A stretch of 64,000 bases of DNA from Pelagibacteraceae bacterium AG-325-E13 (lineage in GTDB: Bacteria; Pseudomonadota; Alphaproteobacteria; Pelagibacterales; Pelagibacteraceae), in the NCBI GenBank assembly GCA_003282965.1, contig QBYF01000002.1, positions 58,015 to 122,014 on the forward strand. Direction: 5' to 3'. Positions 1-10,333 of the stretch are shown here, piece after piece. Position numbers and translations under genes: made by a program. How positions within the stretch are numbered: the first letter of the stretch is position 1; the number at the start of each line of letters is the position of its first letter. Under the pieces are notes generated by a model that was not told where the DNA came from, made no database searches, and saw nothing but the letters and a program-made list of their open reading frames with translations.

Positions 1-1374
1 ATGGATGATGAAAAAGAAAATAGAATTGGTGGAGCAGTTGGATTTAATATGAGGACTGGAGACTACCACGTATTTAAAGCAAAAACAGTTATTGTAGCTG
101 CTGGTGGCGCATCACACATATTTAAACCTAGAGCTGTCGGAGAGGGAATGGGAAGAACATGGTACGCCCCATGGAGCAATGGTTCTGCTTATGCCTTGCC
201 CATTGCAGTTGGTGCAAAGATGACACAAATGGAAAATAGAATTGTTTTATGTAGATTTAAAGATGGTTATGGTCCAGTAGGTGCATATTTTTTACATTTA
301 AAAACTTACACTCAAAATGCTAACGGGGAAAATTATGAGAAGAAATGGTATGATCATACTAAAAATTTAGTTGGTGAATATATTGACCATCACCCTACAC
401 CTACATGTTTAAGAAATCATGCTTTTATTCAAGAAGTTATGGCAGGCGGGGGACCTATTCAAATGGTAACAAAAGAAGCTTTTCAAGATCCACACTTAGA
501 AACTGTTGGCTGGGAAAATTTTTTAGGAATGACTGTTGGTCAGGCTGTAGTATGGGCTTCACAAAATATTGATCCAAAATATACAAATCCAGAATTAACA
601 ACTTCTGAGCCTTATGTAATGGGATCCCATGCAACTTGTTCAGGGGCTTGGGTTAGTGGACCAGAAGATCTTTCGCCTCCAGAATATTTCTGGGGTTATA
701 ACAGAATGTTAACTGTTGAGGGTCTTTTTGGAGCAGGAGACACAGTTGGAGGAAGCGCTCATAAGTTTTCTTCAGGATCATTTACTGAAGGACGTCTAGC
801 GGCCAAAGCAGCTTGTAAGTACATAGAAGATAAAAAAGCCGAAGGAATTAAAGTTAGTGAAAAGCAATATACAGACCTTAAAGAGGTAATTTATAAACCT
901 CTTGAAAATTATACTGTTGGAAGAAATGAAATAACAGGTGGAACTGTCTCTCCAAGTTATATTTCTCCAATTCAAGGACTTCAAAGACTTCAAAGAATAA
1001 TGGATGAATATGTTGGCGGTATAGCAACTAATTATATGACTAATGAAAACATGCTTAACAGAGGGTTAGAGCTATTAAAATGGCTAGAAGAAGATTTAGA
1101 AAATGTTGGAGCTGAAGATTACCATCAATTAATGAGAGCATGGGAATTAAAACACAGAACTATTACTTCTCAGTGTGTAACAGAACATACAAAATTTAGA
1201 GAAGAAACGCGTTGGCCAGGATACTATTACAGAGGCGATCACTTAAAACTTGATGATGAAAATTGGCACTGTTTAACAGTTTCTAGAAGAGATCCTAAAA
1301 CTAAAGAGTTCACCATGGAAAAGGTTCCTGTTTATCATATTGTAGACGACAAAAAGGAAAAGAAAGCTTCATAA
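1..1374 (+). CDS. aprA: Adenylylsulfate reductase subunit alpha, 5' truncated by window edge
   Basis: Protein contains AprA-like segments (VIVAAGGASHIFKPRAVGEGMGRTWYAPWSNGSAYALPIAVGAKMTQMENRIV; GLFGAGDTVGGSAHKFSSGSFTEGRLAAKAACKYI); 457 aa C-terminal part only. Confidence 0.93.
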   Translation: MDDEKENRIGGAVGFNMRTGDYHVFKAKTVIVAAGGASHIFKPRAVGEGMGRTWYAPWSNGSAYALPIAVGAKMTQMENRIVLCRFKDGYGPVGAYFLHLKTYTQNANGENYEKKWYDHTKNLVGEYIDHHPTPTCLRNHAFIQEVMAGGGPIQMVTKEAFQDPHLETVGWENFLGMTVGQAVVWASQNIDPKYTNPELTTSEPYVMGSHATCSGAWVSGPEDLSPPEYFWGYNRMLTVEGLFGAGDTVGGSAHKFSSGSFTEGRLAAKAACKYIEDKKAEGIKVSEKQYTDLKEVIYKPLENYTVGRNEITGGTVSPSYISPIQGLQRLQRIMDEYVGGIATNYMTNENMLNRGLELLKWLEEDLENVGAEDYHQLMRAWELKHRTITSQCVTEHTKFREETRWPGYYYRGDHLKLDDENWHCLTVSRRDPKTKEFTMEKVPVYHIVDDKKEKKAS

Positions 1375-1380
1375 ATTTTA

Positions 1381-1731
1381 ATGGAGTTACTTGAAAAATC
1401 CGATAAAGAGATCCAAGAAATAGCCCAACCTATTTGGGATAATCTAGTAAAAACCTCAAACATCAAAGACTATGGTGGCTTTACAAGAGATTTCTCATCT
1501 CAAATGCTTTACGGGGCAAACGAAGTTGAGCTAGGAAAACAATGGGCTAATAACAAATTATTAACCAGTTTATCTGAGAAACAGGAGTTTTTAGGCTGCA
1601 TAAGAAGAGCTAAATTTATCACTGTTCTTTACAAACAAACTAGCAACACTATGCCCGGAGAGTTTCTTGGACGATTAGTTCTTGGTGTTGAAGATGAGTC
1701 AGTAAAAATATTTGGAGCAACTATTTACTAG
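1381..1731 (+). CDS. Conserved hypothetical protein, 116 aa, directly downstream of aprA
   Basis: Complete ORF 6 nt after aprA stop, probably co-transcribed; family not recognised. Confidence 0.75.
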   Translation: MELLEKSDKEIQEIAQPIWDNLVKTSNIKDYGGFTRDFSSQMLYGANEVELGKQWANNKLLTSLSEKQEFLGCIRRAKFITVLYKQTSNTMPGEFLGRLVLGVEDESVKIFGATIY

Positions 1732-1793
1732 GTGCGTCAAGTTGTCAAAATATAATTTTTTGAAATATATTAATCATATGTTACACCAAATTA

Positions 1794-1928
1794 ATGATCG
1801 CATTTAATATTAATCAAAAATTTAAATCAAAATTATTAAATTTCTTTAATATTAAATTATTTCTTCAAATAGGTTTATCAGCATTTTGGGCAGTGATTCT
1901 TACTGGCACCTTCATTAAGTTTTTTTAA
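1794..1928 (+). CDS. Putative 44 aa small membrane protein
   Basis: ATG...TAA ORF MIAFNINQKFKSKLLNFFNIKLFLQIGLSAFWAVILTGTFIKFF with one hydrophobic segment, in an otherwise empty intergenic region; below the ORF-track size cutoff. Confidence 0.4.
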   Translation: MIAFNINQKFKSKLLNFFNIKLFLQIGLSAFWAVILTGTFIKFF

Positions 1929-2007
1929 TTAGATATTTTCAAAAAAACTAAACTTTTAAGGCTTTTCTATTCATTGACATAGTTATATTAGAGGCATACT
2001 TAGGTGT

Positions 2008-3141
2008 ATGCTTGAAATTTATCTACCTATAGCACAAGTCAATGTAGATATTTTTTTACTTCTTTTTTTAAGCTTTTCAGTAGGAGTTTTATCGGGACTA
2101 TTTGGAGTAGGAGGAGGTTTTTTAATGACTCCATTTTTGATTTTCATGGGAATCCCGCCAGTTTATGCAGTACCTAATGAAGTAAATAATATTTTAGCTA
2201 CTTCAGTATCAGGATCTCTAACTCACTGGTTTAAGAATACATTAGATTACAAAATGGGATTATTAATAGTAAGTGGAGGTGTTGTAGGAACCCTCTTAGG
2301 AATTACTACATTCACATATTTTTCAGAAATTGGAAAAATTAGTTTAATTATTTCTCTATTATATATGTATCTGCTAGCAATCGTTGGCACTTTAATGATT
2401 ATCGAAGGAGTAAAAGAAGTAGATCAAGCTAGAAAAAAAATTATAATTAAAAAAAAATTACATGAACATAATTGGTTTCAAGGGCTTCCATTTAGAACTC
2501 GCTTCCCTAAATCAAAATTATACGAAAGTGCTTTAACGCCTATTTTACTTGGTTTAGTAGTCGGATTTGTTGCTGCTATGATGGGAATAGGTGGTGCGTT
2601 TCTTATGGTTCCAGCTATGATTTATATAGTAGGAATGCCTGTCAAATTAATACCAGGAACCTCTTTATTTGTTACAATTTTTATTAGCGCTATCGTAACT
2701 ATACTTCATGCGTTTAATTACGGATCAATTGATCTAACTTTAGTAGTACCACTAATACTTGGATCAATTTTAGGCGTTCAGTTAGGGCAAAAGTTAGGTC
2801 AATACTTAGATAGTTCACATTTAAAAACATTGTTTGCTCTATTACTATGTGCAGTAGCTATTGCCATTGCATATGACTCTTTCTTTAGAGATAAGACAAA
2901 TGAAGTTGCGAATAATCAAGTGGTAAGTAACGATTTAAATATTTTTGCAGAATTTACATTAAGATTTTCAAATGAGTCACCTTTATTATATGGAGCTTTT
3001 GCAATAATTTTAGCTATCACCTTGGGAGCTCTAGCTGCTTGGATGAGAAGATTTATGAGTCCAATTGTTAAAAAATTACTGAGTGATTTTAGAAGCAAAA
3101 ACCAGACTAAAAAAGAAGAAGTTAAATTTCCGGAGAAGTAA
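2008..3141 (+). CDS. TSUP (TauE/SafE) family permease, probable sulfite exporter
   Basis: Two GxFGVGGGFLMTP / GIGGAFLMVP repeats and multi-TM topology; next to aprA and sulfonate genes. Confidence 0.85.
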   Translation: MLEIYLPIAQVNVDIFLLLFLSFSVGVLSGLFGVGGGFLMTPFLIFMGIPPVYAVPNEVNNILATSVSGSLTHWFKNTLDYKMGLLIVSGGVVGTLLGITTFTYFSEIGKISLIISLLYMYLLAIVGTLMIIEGVKEVDQARKKIIIKKKLHEHNWFQGLPFRTRFPKSKLYESALTPILLGLVVGFVAAMMGIGGAFLMVPAMIYIVGMPVKLIPGTSLFVTIFISAIVTILHAFNYGSIDLTLVVPLILGSILGVQLGQKLGQYLDSSHLKTLFALLLCAVAIAIAYDSFFRDKTNEVANNQVVSNDLNIFAEFTLRFSNESPLLYGAFAIILAITLGALAAWMRRFMSPIVKKLLSDFRSKNQTKKEEVKFPEK

Positions 3142-3145
3142 TAAA

Positions 3146-4312
3146 TTATGCGCTTCTGTAAAGTTTTGTCATAACAAACTCTTTATGACCTAAAGCCTCT
3201 GCACAAGTCAATCTTCCGTTAGCAACTCTTAACATTGTTTTGATTAATTCATCTCCTGCTTGGGACAAATTCATTTCTCTAGATAAAATTTTTGAAACAT
3301 CACAATCTACGTGCTCTTTCATTAATTTTGCTGTTAAAGGATTAGCAGTAAGTTTAACAACTGGCTCGATTGGGTTTCCTATAATGTTTCCTTGTCCAGT
3401 TGGGAATAAATGAATATTAAAACCACCTGCAGCTTGTAAAGTTACACATTCTGCTGCAGCTGATGAAGTATCCATAAAATATAAACCTTTACCTTTTTTT
3501 GGTTCTTCTGCTGGTTCAAGTACATCAATGAACTTTAAGTTGCCAATCTTTTGAAAGTTTCCAAAAGCTTTCTCTTCTATTGTAGTTAATCCACCAGCTA
3601 TATTACCAGCTGTTGGTTGACTTTCGGAAAGATCATCAGTTGCTTCTTTTAGAATAAAATCATTGTATGAAGTCCATGTTTTCATAAACTTGTCTTTTGC
3701 TTCTTGCGTTGCGCCTCTAGCCGAGCATACTGTCTCTGCACCAGTCAATTCAGAGGTTTCTCCAAAACATAGATGCACACCAAAAGGTTCTAATTTTTCC
3801 ATCAAATTTCCGACTGTTGGATTTGAAGCTAATCCCGATGTAGTATCTGACTCTCCGCATTTAACAGATATCCATAAATCACTTAGCGGACACTCTTCTC
3901 TCTGTTTTTCAGAAGCCCATTGAGAATATTCTTGAGCTTTTTTAGAAGCTTTCATAATTGTACCAATATCACCTGTTCTTTCTATGTGAAAGCCTTCTAC
4001 TGGTTTCCCAGTTTTAGCAATTTCATCTACGATTCTTTTTGTCCATTTAGGCTCTATCCCAATAACTATGACTGCAGCTACATTTGGATTTTTTCCAGTT
4101 CCAATCATTGTTCTAAAATGTAATTCAAGATCGGCGCCGAATTGTAATCTTCCGTAAGAGTGGGGTAAAGCAATAGTTCCTTTTATATTATTTGCTACAG
4201 CTTCTGCACATGCGTTTGAAATATCATCAACTGGAAGAATTATTACGTGGTTTCTTGTTCCAGCTCTGCCATTCTCTCTTTTGTAACCTAAAAAACTTTT
4301 TGGAATTTCCAT
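3146..4312 (-). CDS. suyB: UxaA/altronate-dehydratase superfamily large subunit; probable (2R)-sulfolactate sulfo-lyase beta subunit
   Basis: [23 protein letters not shown]-terminus, [17 protein letters not shown] motif; next to a SAF-domain small subunit and xsc. Confidence 0.75.
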   Translation of the reverse strand: MEIPKSFLGYKRENGRAGTRNHVIILPVDDISNACAEAVANNIKGTIALPHSYGRLQFGADLELHFRTMIGTGKNPNVAAVIVIGIEPKWTKRIVDEIAKTGKPVEGFHIERTGDIGTIMKASKKAQEYSQWASEKQREECPLSDLWISVKCGESDTTSGLASNPTVGNLMEKLEPFGVHLCFGETSELTGAETVCSARGATQEAKDKFMKTWTSYNDFILKEATDDLSESQPTAGNIAGGLTTIEEKAFGNFQKIGNLKFIDVLEPAEEPKKGKGLYFMDTSSAAAECVTLQAAGGFNIHLFPTGQGNIIGNPIEPVVKLTANPLTAKLMKEHVDCDVSKILSREMNLSQAGDELIKTMLRVANGRLTCAEALGHKEFVMTKLYRSA

Positions 4313-4316
4313 TAAA

Positions 4317-4604
4317 TTACCATTTCTTTGTTTTCACATTATGAACATGAACGTGTTCACCTTTTTTTATTGATTTAACGACTTTACCTATATCGTGTCC
4401 ATATTTTAAAATTGTATCACCTTCTTTTAGATCTTTGAGTGCAATTTTGTGACCTAATGGAACTTCATTTGTAGAACTGACTTTGACGGTTTTGTCATTT
4501 TCCATTATCCAAGCACTGCAATTTTGACCTTTTTTGGTTTTTTCTATTACGACAACTCCAACGTTATCTTTTTCGTCGTGAATAATAAGGTCTGGCTGTG
4601 ACAT
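4317..4604 (-). CDS. suyA: SAF-domain small subunit; probable (2R)-sulfolactate sulfo-lyase alpha subunit
   Basis: 95 aa; [40 protein letters not shown] typical of the UxaA/SuyA SAF domain; paired with suyB. Confidence 0.75.
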   Translation of the reverse strand: MSQPDLIIHDEKDNVGVVVIEKTKKGQNCSAWIMENDKTVKVSSTNEVPLGHKIALKDLKEGDTILKYGHDIGKVVKSIKKGEHVHVHNVKTKKW

Positions 4605-4678
4605 AAAATATTTAATGGATATAGACTAAATTTTGATATATTTAAAGGAAGTTTTTTTATAATTTTTAAAGGAATTCT

Positions 4679-6460
4679 ATGGCTAAAATGACAACAGAAG
4701 AAGCTTTTGTAAAAGTTTTACAAATGCATGGTATTGAACACGCATTTGGAATAATTGGATCTGCTTTTATGCCTATATCTGACATTTTTCCAGATGCAGG
4801 TATTACATTTTGGGATGTAGCTCACGAAACTAATGGTGGATTGATTGCTGACGGCTACACAAGAGCAACAGGAAAAATGTCAATGGTTATTGCTCAGAAC
4901 GGACCAGGTATCACCGGATTAGTTACACCGATTAAAACTGCTTATTGGAATCATACACCTTTACTTTTAGTAACTCCCCAAGCAGCAAACAAAACAATGG
5001 GACAAGGTGGATTTCAAGAAGTAGAACAAATGAATCTATTTAAAGACATGGTTTGTTATCAAGAAGAAGTGAGAGACCCATCAAGAATGGCAGAAGTTTT
5101 AAATAGAGTCATCGAAAAAGCAATTAGAGGATCAGCGCCAGCTCAAATTAATGTACCACGAGATTATTGGACTCAAGTTATTGATATAGATTTACCGCCA
5201 ATTGTTAGATTAGAGAGACAAGCAGGAGGAGCTGAGGCAATTGATAAAGCTGCAAAATTATTATCCGAGGCAAAATTCCCAGTTATTTTATCTGGAGCTG
5301 GAGTAGTTATTGGTGGAGCAATTAATGACTGTGTAAAATTAGCAGAAAAATTAGATTCTCCAGTTTGTTCGGGCTACCAACATAATGATAGTTTTCCAGG
5401 CAGTCACCCTTTAGCAGTAGGACCTTTAGGATATAATGGTTCAAAAGCAGGAATGGAATTAATTTCTAAAGCAGATGTAGTTTTAGCTTTAGGCACAAGA
5501 TTAAATCCTTTTTCTACACTGCCAGGATATGGAATAGATTATTGGCCAAAAAATGCGAAAATAATTCAAGTTGATATGAATTCTGACAGAATAGGATTAA
5601 CTAAAAAAGTAACTGTAGGAATTTGTGGTGATGCAAAACTAGTCGCACAACAATTATTAAGTAAACTATCTCCAAAAGCTGGTGACACAGATAGAAAGAA
5701 AAGAAAAGATTTAATTCATCAGACTAAATCAGCATGGCTACAAAAATTATCGAGTTTAGACCATGAAGATGATGATCCAGGCACTGTTTGGAATAAAGAA
5801 GCGAGAGAAAGAGATAAAGATAGAATGTCCCCAAGACAAGCATGGAGAGCTATACAGGCAGGAATGCCAGAGGATGTAATCATATCAAGTGATATTGGAA
5901 ATAATTGTGCAATAGGTAATGCTTACCCAACTTTTGAGAAAGGAAGAAAATACTTAGCGCCTGGTTTATTTGGACCCTGTGGTTATGGATTTCCTGCAAT
6001 TTTAGGAGCAAAAATTGGTTGCTCAGACACACCTGTAATTGGATTTGCTGGCGATGGAGCTTTTGGAATAAGCATGAACGAGATGAGTTCGTGTGCTCGA
6101 AAAGAATGGCCTGCTATTTCAATGGTTATTTTTAGAAATTATCAATGGGGAGCAGAAAAAAGAAATTCTATTTTATGGTTCGACGATAATTTTATTGGAA
6201 CTGAATTAGATCCAGAATTAAGCTATGCCAAAGTTGCTAATGCTTGTGGTTTAAAAGGTGTAACAGTAAAGACTATGGAAGAGACCACTAAAGCAATAAA
6301 ACAATCTTGTGAAGATCAAAAAAAAGGAATTACAACTTTTATCGAAGTTATTTTAAATCAAGAGTTAGGTGAGCCATTTAGAAGAGATGCAATGAAAAAA
6401 CCTGTTAAAGTTGCAGGTATAAAAAAAACTGATATGAAGTTTCAAAAAGGATTAAACTAG
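4679..6460 (+). CDS. xsc: Sulfoacetaldehyde acetyltransferase (ThDP-dependent)
   Basis: 593 aa ThDP enzyme; GIIGSAFMPISDIFPDAGITFWDVAHETNGG N-terminus and QWGAEKRNSILWFDDNFIGTEL characteristic of Xsc. Confidence 0.92.
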   Translation: MAKMTTEEAFVKVLQMHGIEHAFGIIGSAFMPISDIFPDAGITFWDVAHETNGGLIADGYTRATGKMSMVIAQNGPGITGLVTPIKTAYWNHTPLLLVTPQAANKTMGQGGFQEVEQMNLFKDMVCYQEEVRDPSRMAEVLNRVIEKAIRGSAPAQINVPRDYWTQVIDIDLPPIVRLERQAGGAEAIDKAAKLLSEAKFPVILSGAGVVIGGAINDCVKLAEKLDSPVCSGYQHNDSFPGSHPLAVGPLGYNGSKAGMELISKADVVLALGTRLNPFSTLPGYGIDYWPKNAKIIQVDMNSDRIGLTKKVTVGICGDAKLVAQQLLSKLSPKAGDTDRKKRKDLIHQTKSAWLQKLSSLDHEDDDPGTVWNKEARERDKDRMSPRQAWRAIQAGMPEDVIISSDIGNNCAIGNAYPTFEKGRKYLAPGLFGPCGYGFPAILGAKIGCSDTPVIGFAGDGAFGISMNEMSSCARKEWPAISMVIFRNYQWGAEKRNSILWFDDNFIGTELDPELSYAKVANACGLKGVTVKTMEETTKAIKQSCEDQKKGITTFIEVILNQELGEPFRRDAMKKPVKVAGIKKTDMKFQKGLN

Positions 6461-7269
6461 TTTAAATCTAAAACAGTTGCTGGATCTAGTCTCACTCCAA
6501 ACCAATTAAGTCTAACATCCAAATGAGGTCCAGTTGATCTTCCAGTAGACCCTACAGTACCTATTATTTCTCCTTGTTTAACTTTTTGTCCTTTTTTTAT
6601 GTAAATATCTTTAAGGTGCATGTACAAAGTAGAAATTCCATGTCCATGATCAAATATTAAAGTTCCACCGGTATAAAATAAATCAGGTTCTACCATTGTA
6701 GCTGTCCCATCTAACATAGCTCTAATTTTAGTCCCTTCTTTTGCAGCAAAGTCTATTCCGTAATGTGGCCATTTCGGTTTTCCATTTAATATTCTTTGAC
6801 TTCCATACACTCCAGTAACTATTGCATTATCAAGTGGATTAATAAATTTTTTGGTAAAAAAAGTTAAGTTACTTTCTATTTCTCTAGCATCTACAATTAT
6901 TTTATTCTCCCTTTTTATTCTTTCATATACTTCTTTAGGGGGAGTAACTTTTTTTTCTGGAAGGCCATCTATTCTTTGTATCTTATATTTTCTTTTAAAT
7001 ACCTTTTTTACAATTACATCTAATTTTTTATCTTTTATTATTTGAATAGTTATGTCGTTTTTTCTATCTCTTCCTATGCCAAAAGCAAAATATCCATCTT
7101 TAGTCACTAGAATATCTTTTTTGTCTATTTTAACTTTTGCCCCAGGATTTGTTATTCCCAGAATAAAAGATCCTTGATTAAATTTTCCTATAAATTCTAC
7201 TGCAGATAAATTTTGATTTGAAAGAATTATTATTAAAAATAAAAATATCTTTATTATCTTGCTGTCCAT
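6457..7269 (-). CDS. M23 family metallopeptidase (LytM-like), secreted
   Basis: Signal peptide; GVYGSQRILNGKPKWPHYGIDFAAKEGT ... HGHGISTLYMHL ... GSTGRSTGPHLDVRL. Confidence 0.9.
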   Translation of the reverse strand: MDSKIIKIFLFLIIILSNQNLSAVEFIGKFNQGSFILGITNPGAKVKIDKKDILVTKDGYFAFGIGRDRKNDITIQIIKDKKLDVIVKKVFKRKYKIQRIDGLPEKKVTPPKEVYERIKRENKIIVDAREIESNLTFFTKKFINPLDNAIVTGVYGSQRILNGKPKWPHYGIDFAAKEGTKIRAMLDGTATMVEPDLFYTGGTLIFDHGHGISTLYMHLKDIYIKKGQKVKQGEIIGTVGSTGRSTGPHLDVRLNWFGVRLDPATVLDLN

Positions 7270-8021
7270 CCGCCATCTACCAATAATGAAGTTCCAGTTA
7301 TCATAGAGGCTGCATCTGAGGCTAGAAAAACAGCAGCAGATGATATTTCAGGCAGTTCTGCATATCGCCCTAAAGGAATATTGCCTAAAACTTCTTTTCT
7401 AAAATTTTTATTTTTAAAGAATTTTTTTGTCATTGGAGTAACTACAAAGGTAGGAGCAATACTATTAACCCTTATATTGTATCTAGCTAAATCTATTGCC
7501 ATACCTTTAGTTAACCCTTCAATACCAAATTTCGTCATATTGTAAACACTTCTGATAGGACCTCCAACATGACCCATTTGTGAGGACATATTAACTATTG
7601 CAGCTCCAATCTTTTTTCTATTTTTTGCTTGAACCATTTTTAAAGCTACTAAATTAGCAACGTTGAAAGCAGCCATAGTATTTATCTTAACTACTTTTTC
7701 CATGTCTTGTTTACGAATTTTTAAAAAATGTTCTGGAATATTTGTTCCCGCGTTATTAATTAAAACATCGATTTTTTGTTGGCTATTAATAACATGTTTT
7801 AGTTGAAGGTAATTAGTTAAATCACATACGTAAGTTTTACATTTAACTTTATGTTTTTTTACTATTTTTGCTAAAGAGTCCAAATCTTTTTTTGTTCTAC
7901 TTATTAATATTAAATTTGATCCAGCTTCAGCTAAAGCTATTGCACATGCTCGACCTAAACCTTTACCTGCTCCAGTTACTAAAGAATATTTTCCTTTTAA
8001 ATTATATTTTTTTAAATACAT
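7254..8021 (-). CDS. SDR family NAD(P) oxidoreductase; candidate DHPS 2-dehydrogenase (HpsO-like role)
   Basis: TGAGKGLGRACA, NNAGT, YNMTKFGIEGLTKGMA, LLVDGGWTA SDR signatures; substrate inferred from neighbourhood only. Confidence 0.85.
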   Translation of the reverse strand: MYLKKYNLKGKYSLVTGAGKGLGRACAIALAEAGSNLILISRTKKDLDSLAKIVKKHKVKCKTYVCDLTNYLQLKHVINSQQKIDVLINNAGTNIPEHFLKIRKQDMEKVVKINTMAAFNVANLVALKMVQAKNRKKIGAAIVNMSSQMGHVGGPIRSVYNMTKFGIEGLTKGMAIDLARYNIRVNSIAPTFVVTPMTKKFFKNKNFRKEVLGNIPLGRYAELPEISSAAVFLASDAASMITGTSLLVDGGWTAR

Positions 8022-8023
8022 AT

Positions 8024-8599
8024 TTATAAAATCAATTTGAGATCAGTGTATATTAAATCTATAGCCACTAATAGTATAGCTAATAAACCGACCCAAGCAA
8101 TCCACTTGTATTTCTTAATCCATTGTGAAATTAAATTAGCTGCTACTGCCATCAAAACTATTGATAAAACTAATCCAAAAATTAATAAATGATAATGGTG
8201 TCCAGCCGCTCCAGCCACCCCCAATACATTGTCTAGACTCATAGTAAAGTCAGCTAATAAAATAGTCCAGATTGCTTTTAGTAAGTTAGATTTATCTACT
8301 TTAATATCTTTATTATTAGTTTCTTGATCTTTAATAACATCAGTGTAAAGTTTATAGATTACGTAAAGAAGAAGAATTCCACCTATTAATCTTAGTCCTG
8401 TAATTTGTAAAAGATACGCAGTTAGCAAAGTTAAAATTATTCTTAAAATTACGGCACCACCAATGCCCCAAAAGATAACCTTTTTTCTTTGTTCAGGAGG
8501 AAATTTTGATGCAACCATTCCAATTATGATTGCGTTGTCTCCAGCTAATATTAGATCTATAAAAACTATTTGTGAAAATATAATTAATTGTTCTGACAT
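8024..8599 (-). CDS. TerC/YjbE family integral membrane protein
   Basis: FIDLILAGDNAIIIGM ... LADFTMSLDNVLGVAGAA repeats. Confidence 0.85.
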   Translation of the reverse strand: MSEQLIIFSQIVFIDLILAGDNAIIIGMVASKFPPEQRKKVIFWGIGGAVILRIILTLLTAYLLQITGLRLIGGILLLYVIYKLYTDVIKDQETNNKDIKVDKSNLLKAIWTILLADFTMSLDNVLGVAGAAGHHYHLLIFGLVLSIVLMAVAANLISQWIKKYKWIAWVGLLAILLVAIDLIYTDLKLIL

Positions 8600-8601
8600 A
8601 T

Positions 8602-10209
8602 TTATGAATTCAATATCATGTCCGCAGCCTTTTCGGCAATCATTATAGTAGGTGCATTTGTATTACCCGAAGTGATATTTGGCATGATTGATGCATCTAT
8701 AACTCTTAAATTTTCTATCCCTCTAACTTTTAGTTTTTCATCCACAACTGAGTCTTCTCCATTTCCCATTTTACAGGTTCCAACAGGATGAAAAATTGTT
8801 TGAGTATGTTCACTTCCAGCTTGAACTAATTCATTATCATCCGTAATATGAGCTCCTGGTCTATATTCTTCTGGTTCATATTTTTTGAATGCATTTGTTT
8901 CTAGCATTATCTTTCTTACAATCTTTAAACTTTTTGCAGCAACATCTCTGTCTTCTTGAGTAGATAAATAGTTCATTTTGATCTTTGGATTATCCCTGCT
9001 GTCATTACTTGTAATATTTATTTCACCTCTGCTAGTAGGTCGAATGTTTGCAATAGTTGGTGTAATTCCATCAAAGTTATGCATTTTAGTTGCACCTAAA
9101 ATATCTGTGCTAATTGGTTGAACATGAAATTGTAAATTTGGAGTAGCTCTAGAAGGGTCACTTTTTAGAAAACCACAAACTTGGCTAGCACCCATGGTCA
9201 TTGGGCCGCTTTGATTAAATATATATTCTAATCCAATAAGTAAATTTCCAAATAAACTATTAATCTTACCATTAAGAGATTTTAAGTTTTTAACTTTATA
9301 AACTGGTCTAAACATCAAATGATCCTGTAAATTTCTGCCAACTCCAACCAATTCATGGACTATTGATATTCCATGAGTTTTTAATTTTTTTGAATCTCCT
9401 ATACCAGACACTTGCAGAATGTGAGGTGAACCAATAGACCCAGCTGAAAGTAATATTTCTTTATTCGCTTTTATTGTTTTTAATTTTCCATTGTCGTAAA
9501 AATTTACGCTTATTGCTTTCCTCTTTAAGAAATTGATTTTTTGAACATGAGCATTAACTATTATTTTTAAGTTTGATCTTTTTTTTACAGGATTTAAATA
9601 TCCTTTAGCAGCACTACAACGTAGTTTTAATAGCTTTTGACGAGTTGTAGTAAATTGAAAGTAACCTACTCCAAAATTATCTCCTTTATTAAAATCATTT
9701 GTTCTAGGAATACCAAATTCTTCAGCAGCATTTTGAAATTCTTCAAGCATTTTTAAATCGATTTTTTTATTTGTAACACTTATAGGTCCTTCATCGTTAT
9801 GAAATTCATTTTTTCCTAATTCATTATTTTCTGACTTTAAAAAGTATGGAAGAACATCATTCCAACTCCAACCTGTATTTCCTTGCTGTCTCCAATTGTC
9901 ATAGTCATTACTTTGACCTCTTATCCATAACAATCCATTTATAGAAGAGCTTCCTCCTAGAGTTTTTCCTCTTGGATATCTAATAGATCTGTTATTCATC
10001 GTTTCATCTTTTTCTGTATGAAAACACCAGTCTACTTTTGGATTATGCATTGTCTTGTAATAACCCACTGGAATATGTATCCAAGGATATGTGTCTTTAC
10101 CTCCAGCCTCTAATAAAAGAACCTTGTTGTTTCTATCAGCCGTTAAACGATTAGCTAAAACGCAGCCAGCAGATCCAGCGCCAATAATTATGTAATCAAA
10201 CTCTTCCAT
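8602..10209 (-). CDS. GMC family FAD oxidoreductase (choline dehydrogenase-like); candidate isethionate or other sulfonate alcohol dehydrogenase
   Basis: [62 protein letters not shown]. Confidence 0.88.
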   Translation of the reverse strand: MEEFDYIIIGAGSAGCVLANRLTADRNNKVLLLEAGGKDTYPWIHIPVGYYKTMHNPKVDWCFHTEKDETMNNRSIRYPRGKTLGGSSSINGLLWIRGQSNDYDNWRQQGNTGWSWNDVLPYFLKSENNELGKNEFHNDEGPISVTNKKIDLKMLEEFQNAAEEFGIPRTNDFNKGDNFGVGYFQFTTTRQKLLKLRCSAAKGYLNPVKKRSNLKIIVNAHVQKINFLKRKAISVNFYDNGKLKTIKANKEILLSAGSIGSPHILQVSGIGDSKKLKTHGISIVHELVGVGRNLQDHLMFRPVYKVKNLKSLNGKINSLFGNLLIGLEYIFNQSGPMTMGASQVCGFLKSDPSRATPNLQFHVQPISTDILGATKMHNFDGITPTIANIRPTSRGEINITSNDSRDNPKIKMNYLSTQEDRDVAAKSLKIVRKIMLETNAFKKYEPEEYRPGAHITDDNELVQAGSEHTQTIFHPVGTCKMGNGEDSVVDEKLKVRGIENLRVIDASIMPNITSGNTNAPTIMIAEKAADMILNS

Positions 10210-10333
10210 GCTAAAACATATCTTATAGGCGAGAAATTAAATAAATACTACCTGAATAATACAACCTGTGGTTTATGGACTTTTAATTTTATAACGGGTT
10301 TAATTCTTTTTTTATTAAACAAACGGGGGAATA

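Noticed and set aside
796-993. 65-aa minus-strand ORF inside aprA
   Set aside because: Antisense to a conserved enzyme; low-complexity composition
3663-4123. Two plus-strand ORFs (86 and 67 aa) opposite suyB
   Set aside because: Antisense shadows of suyB
10298-10320. GTTTAAT...ATTAAAC hairpin upstream of dctP considered as terminator or riboswitch
   Set aside because: Only a 7-bp AT-only stem with a T-rich loop; not distinguishable from chance in this composition
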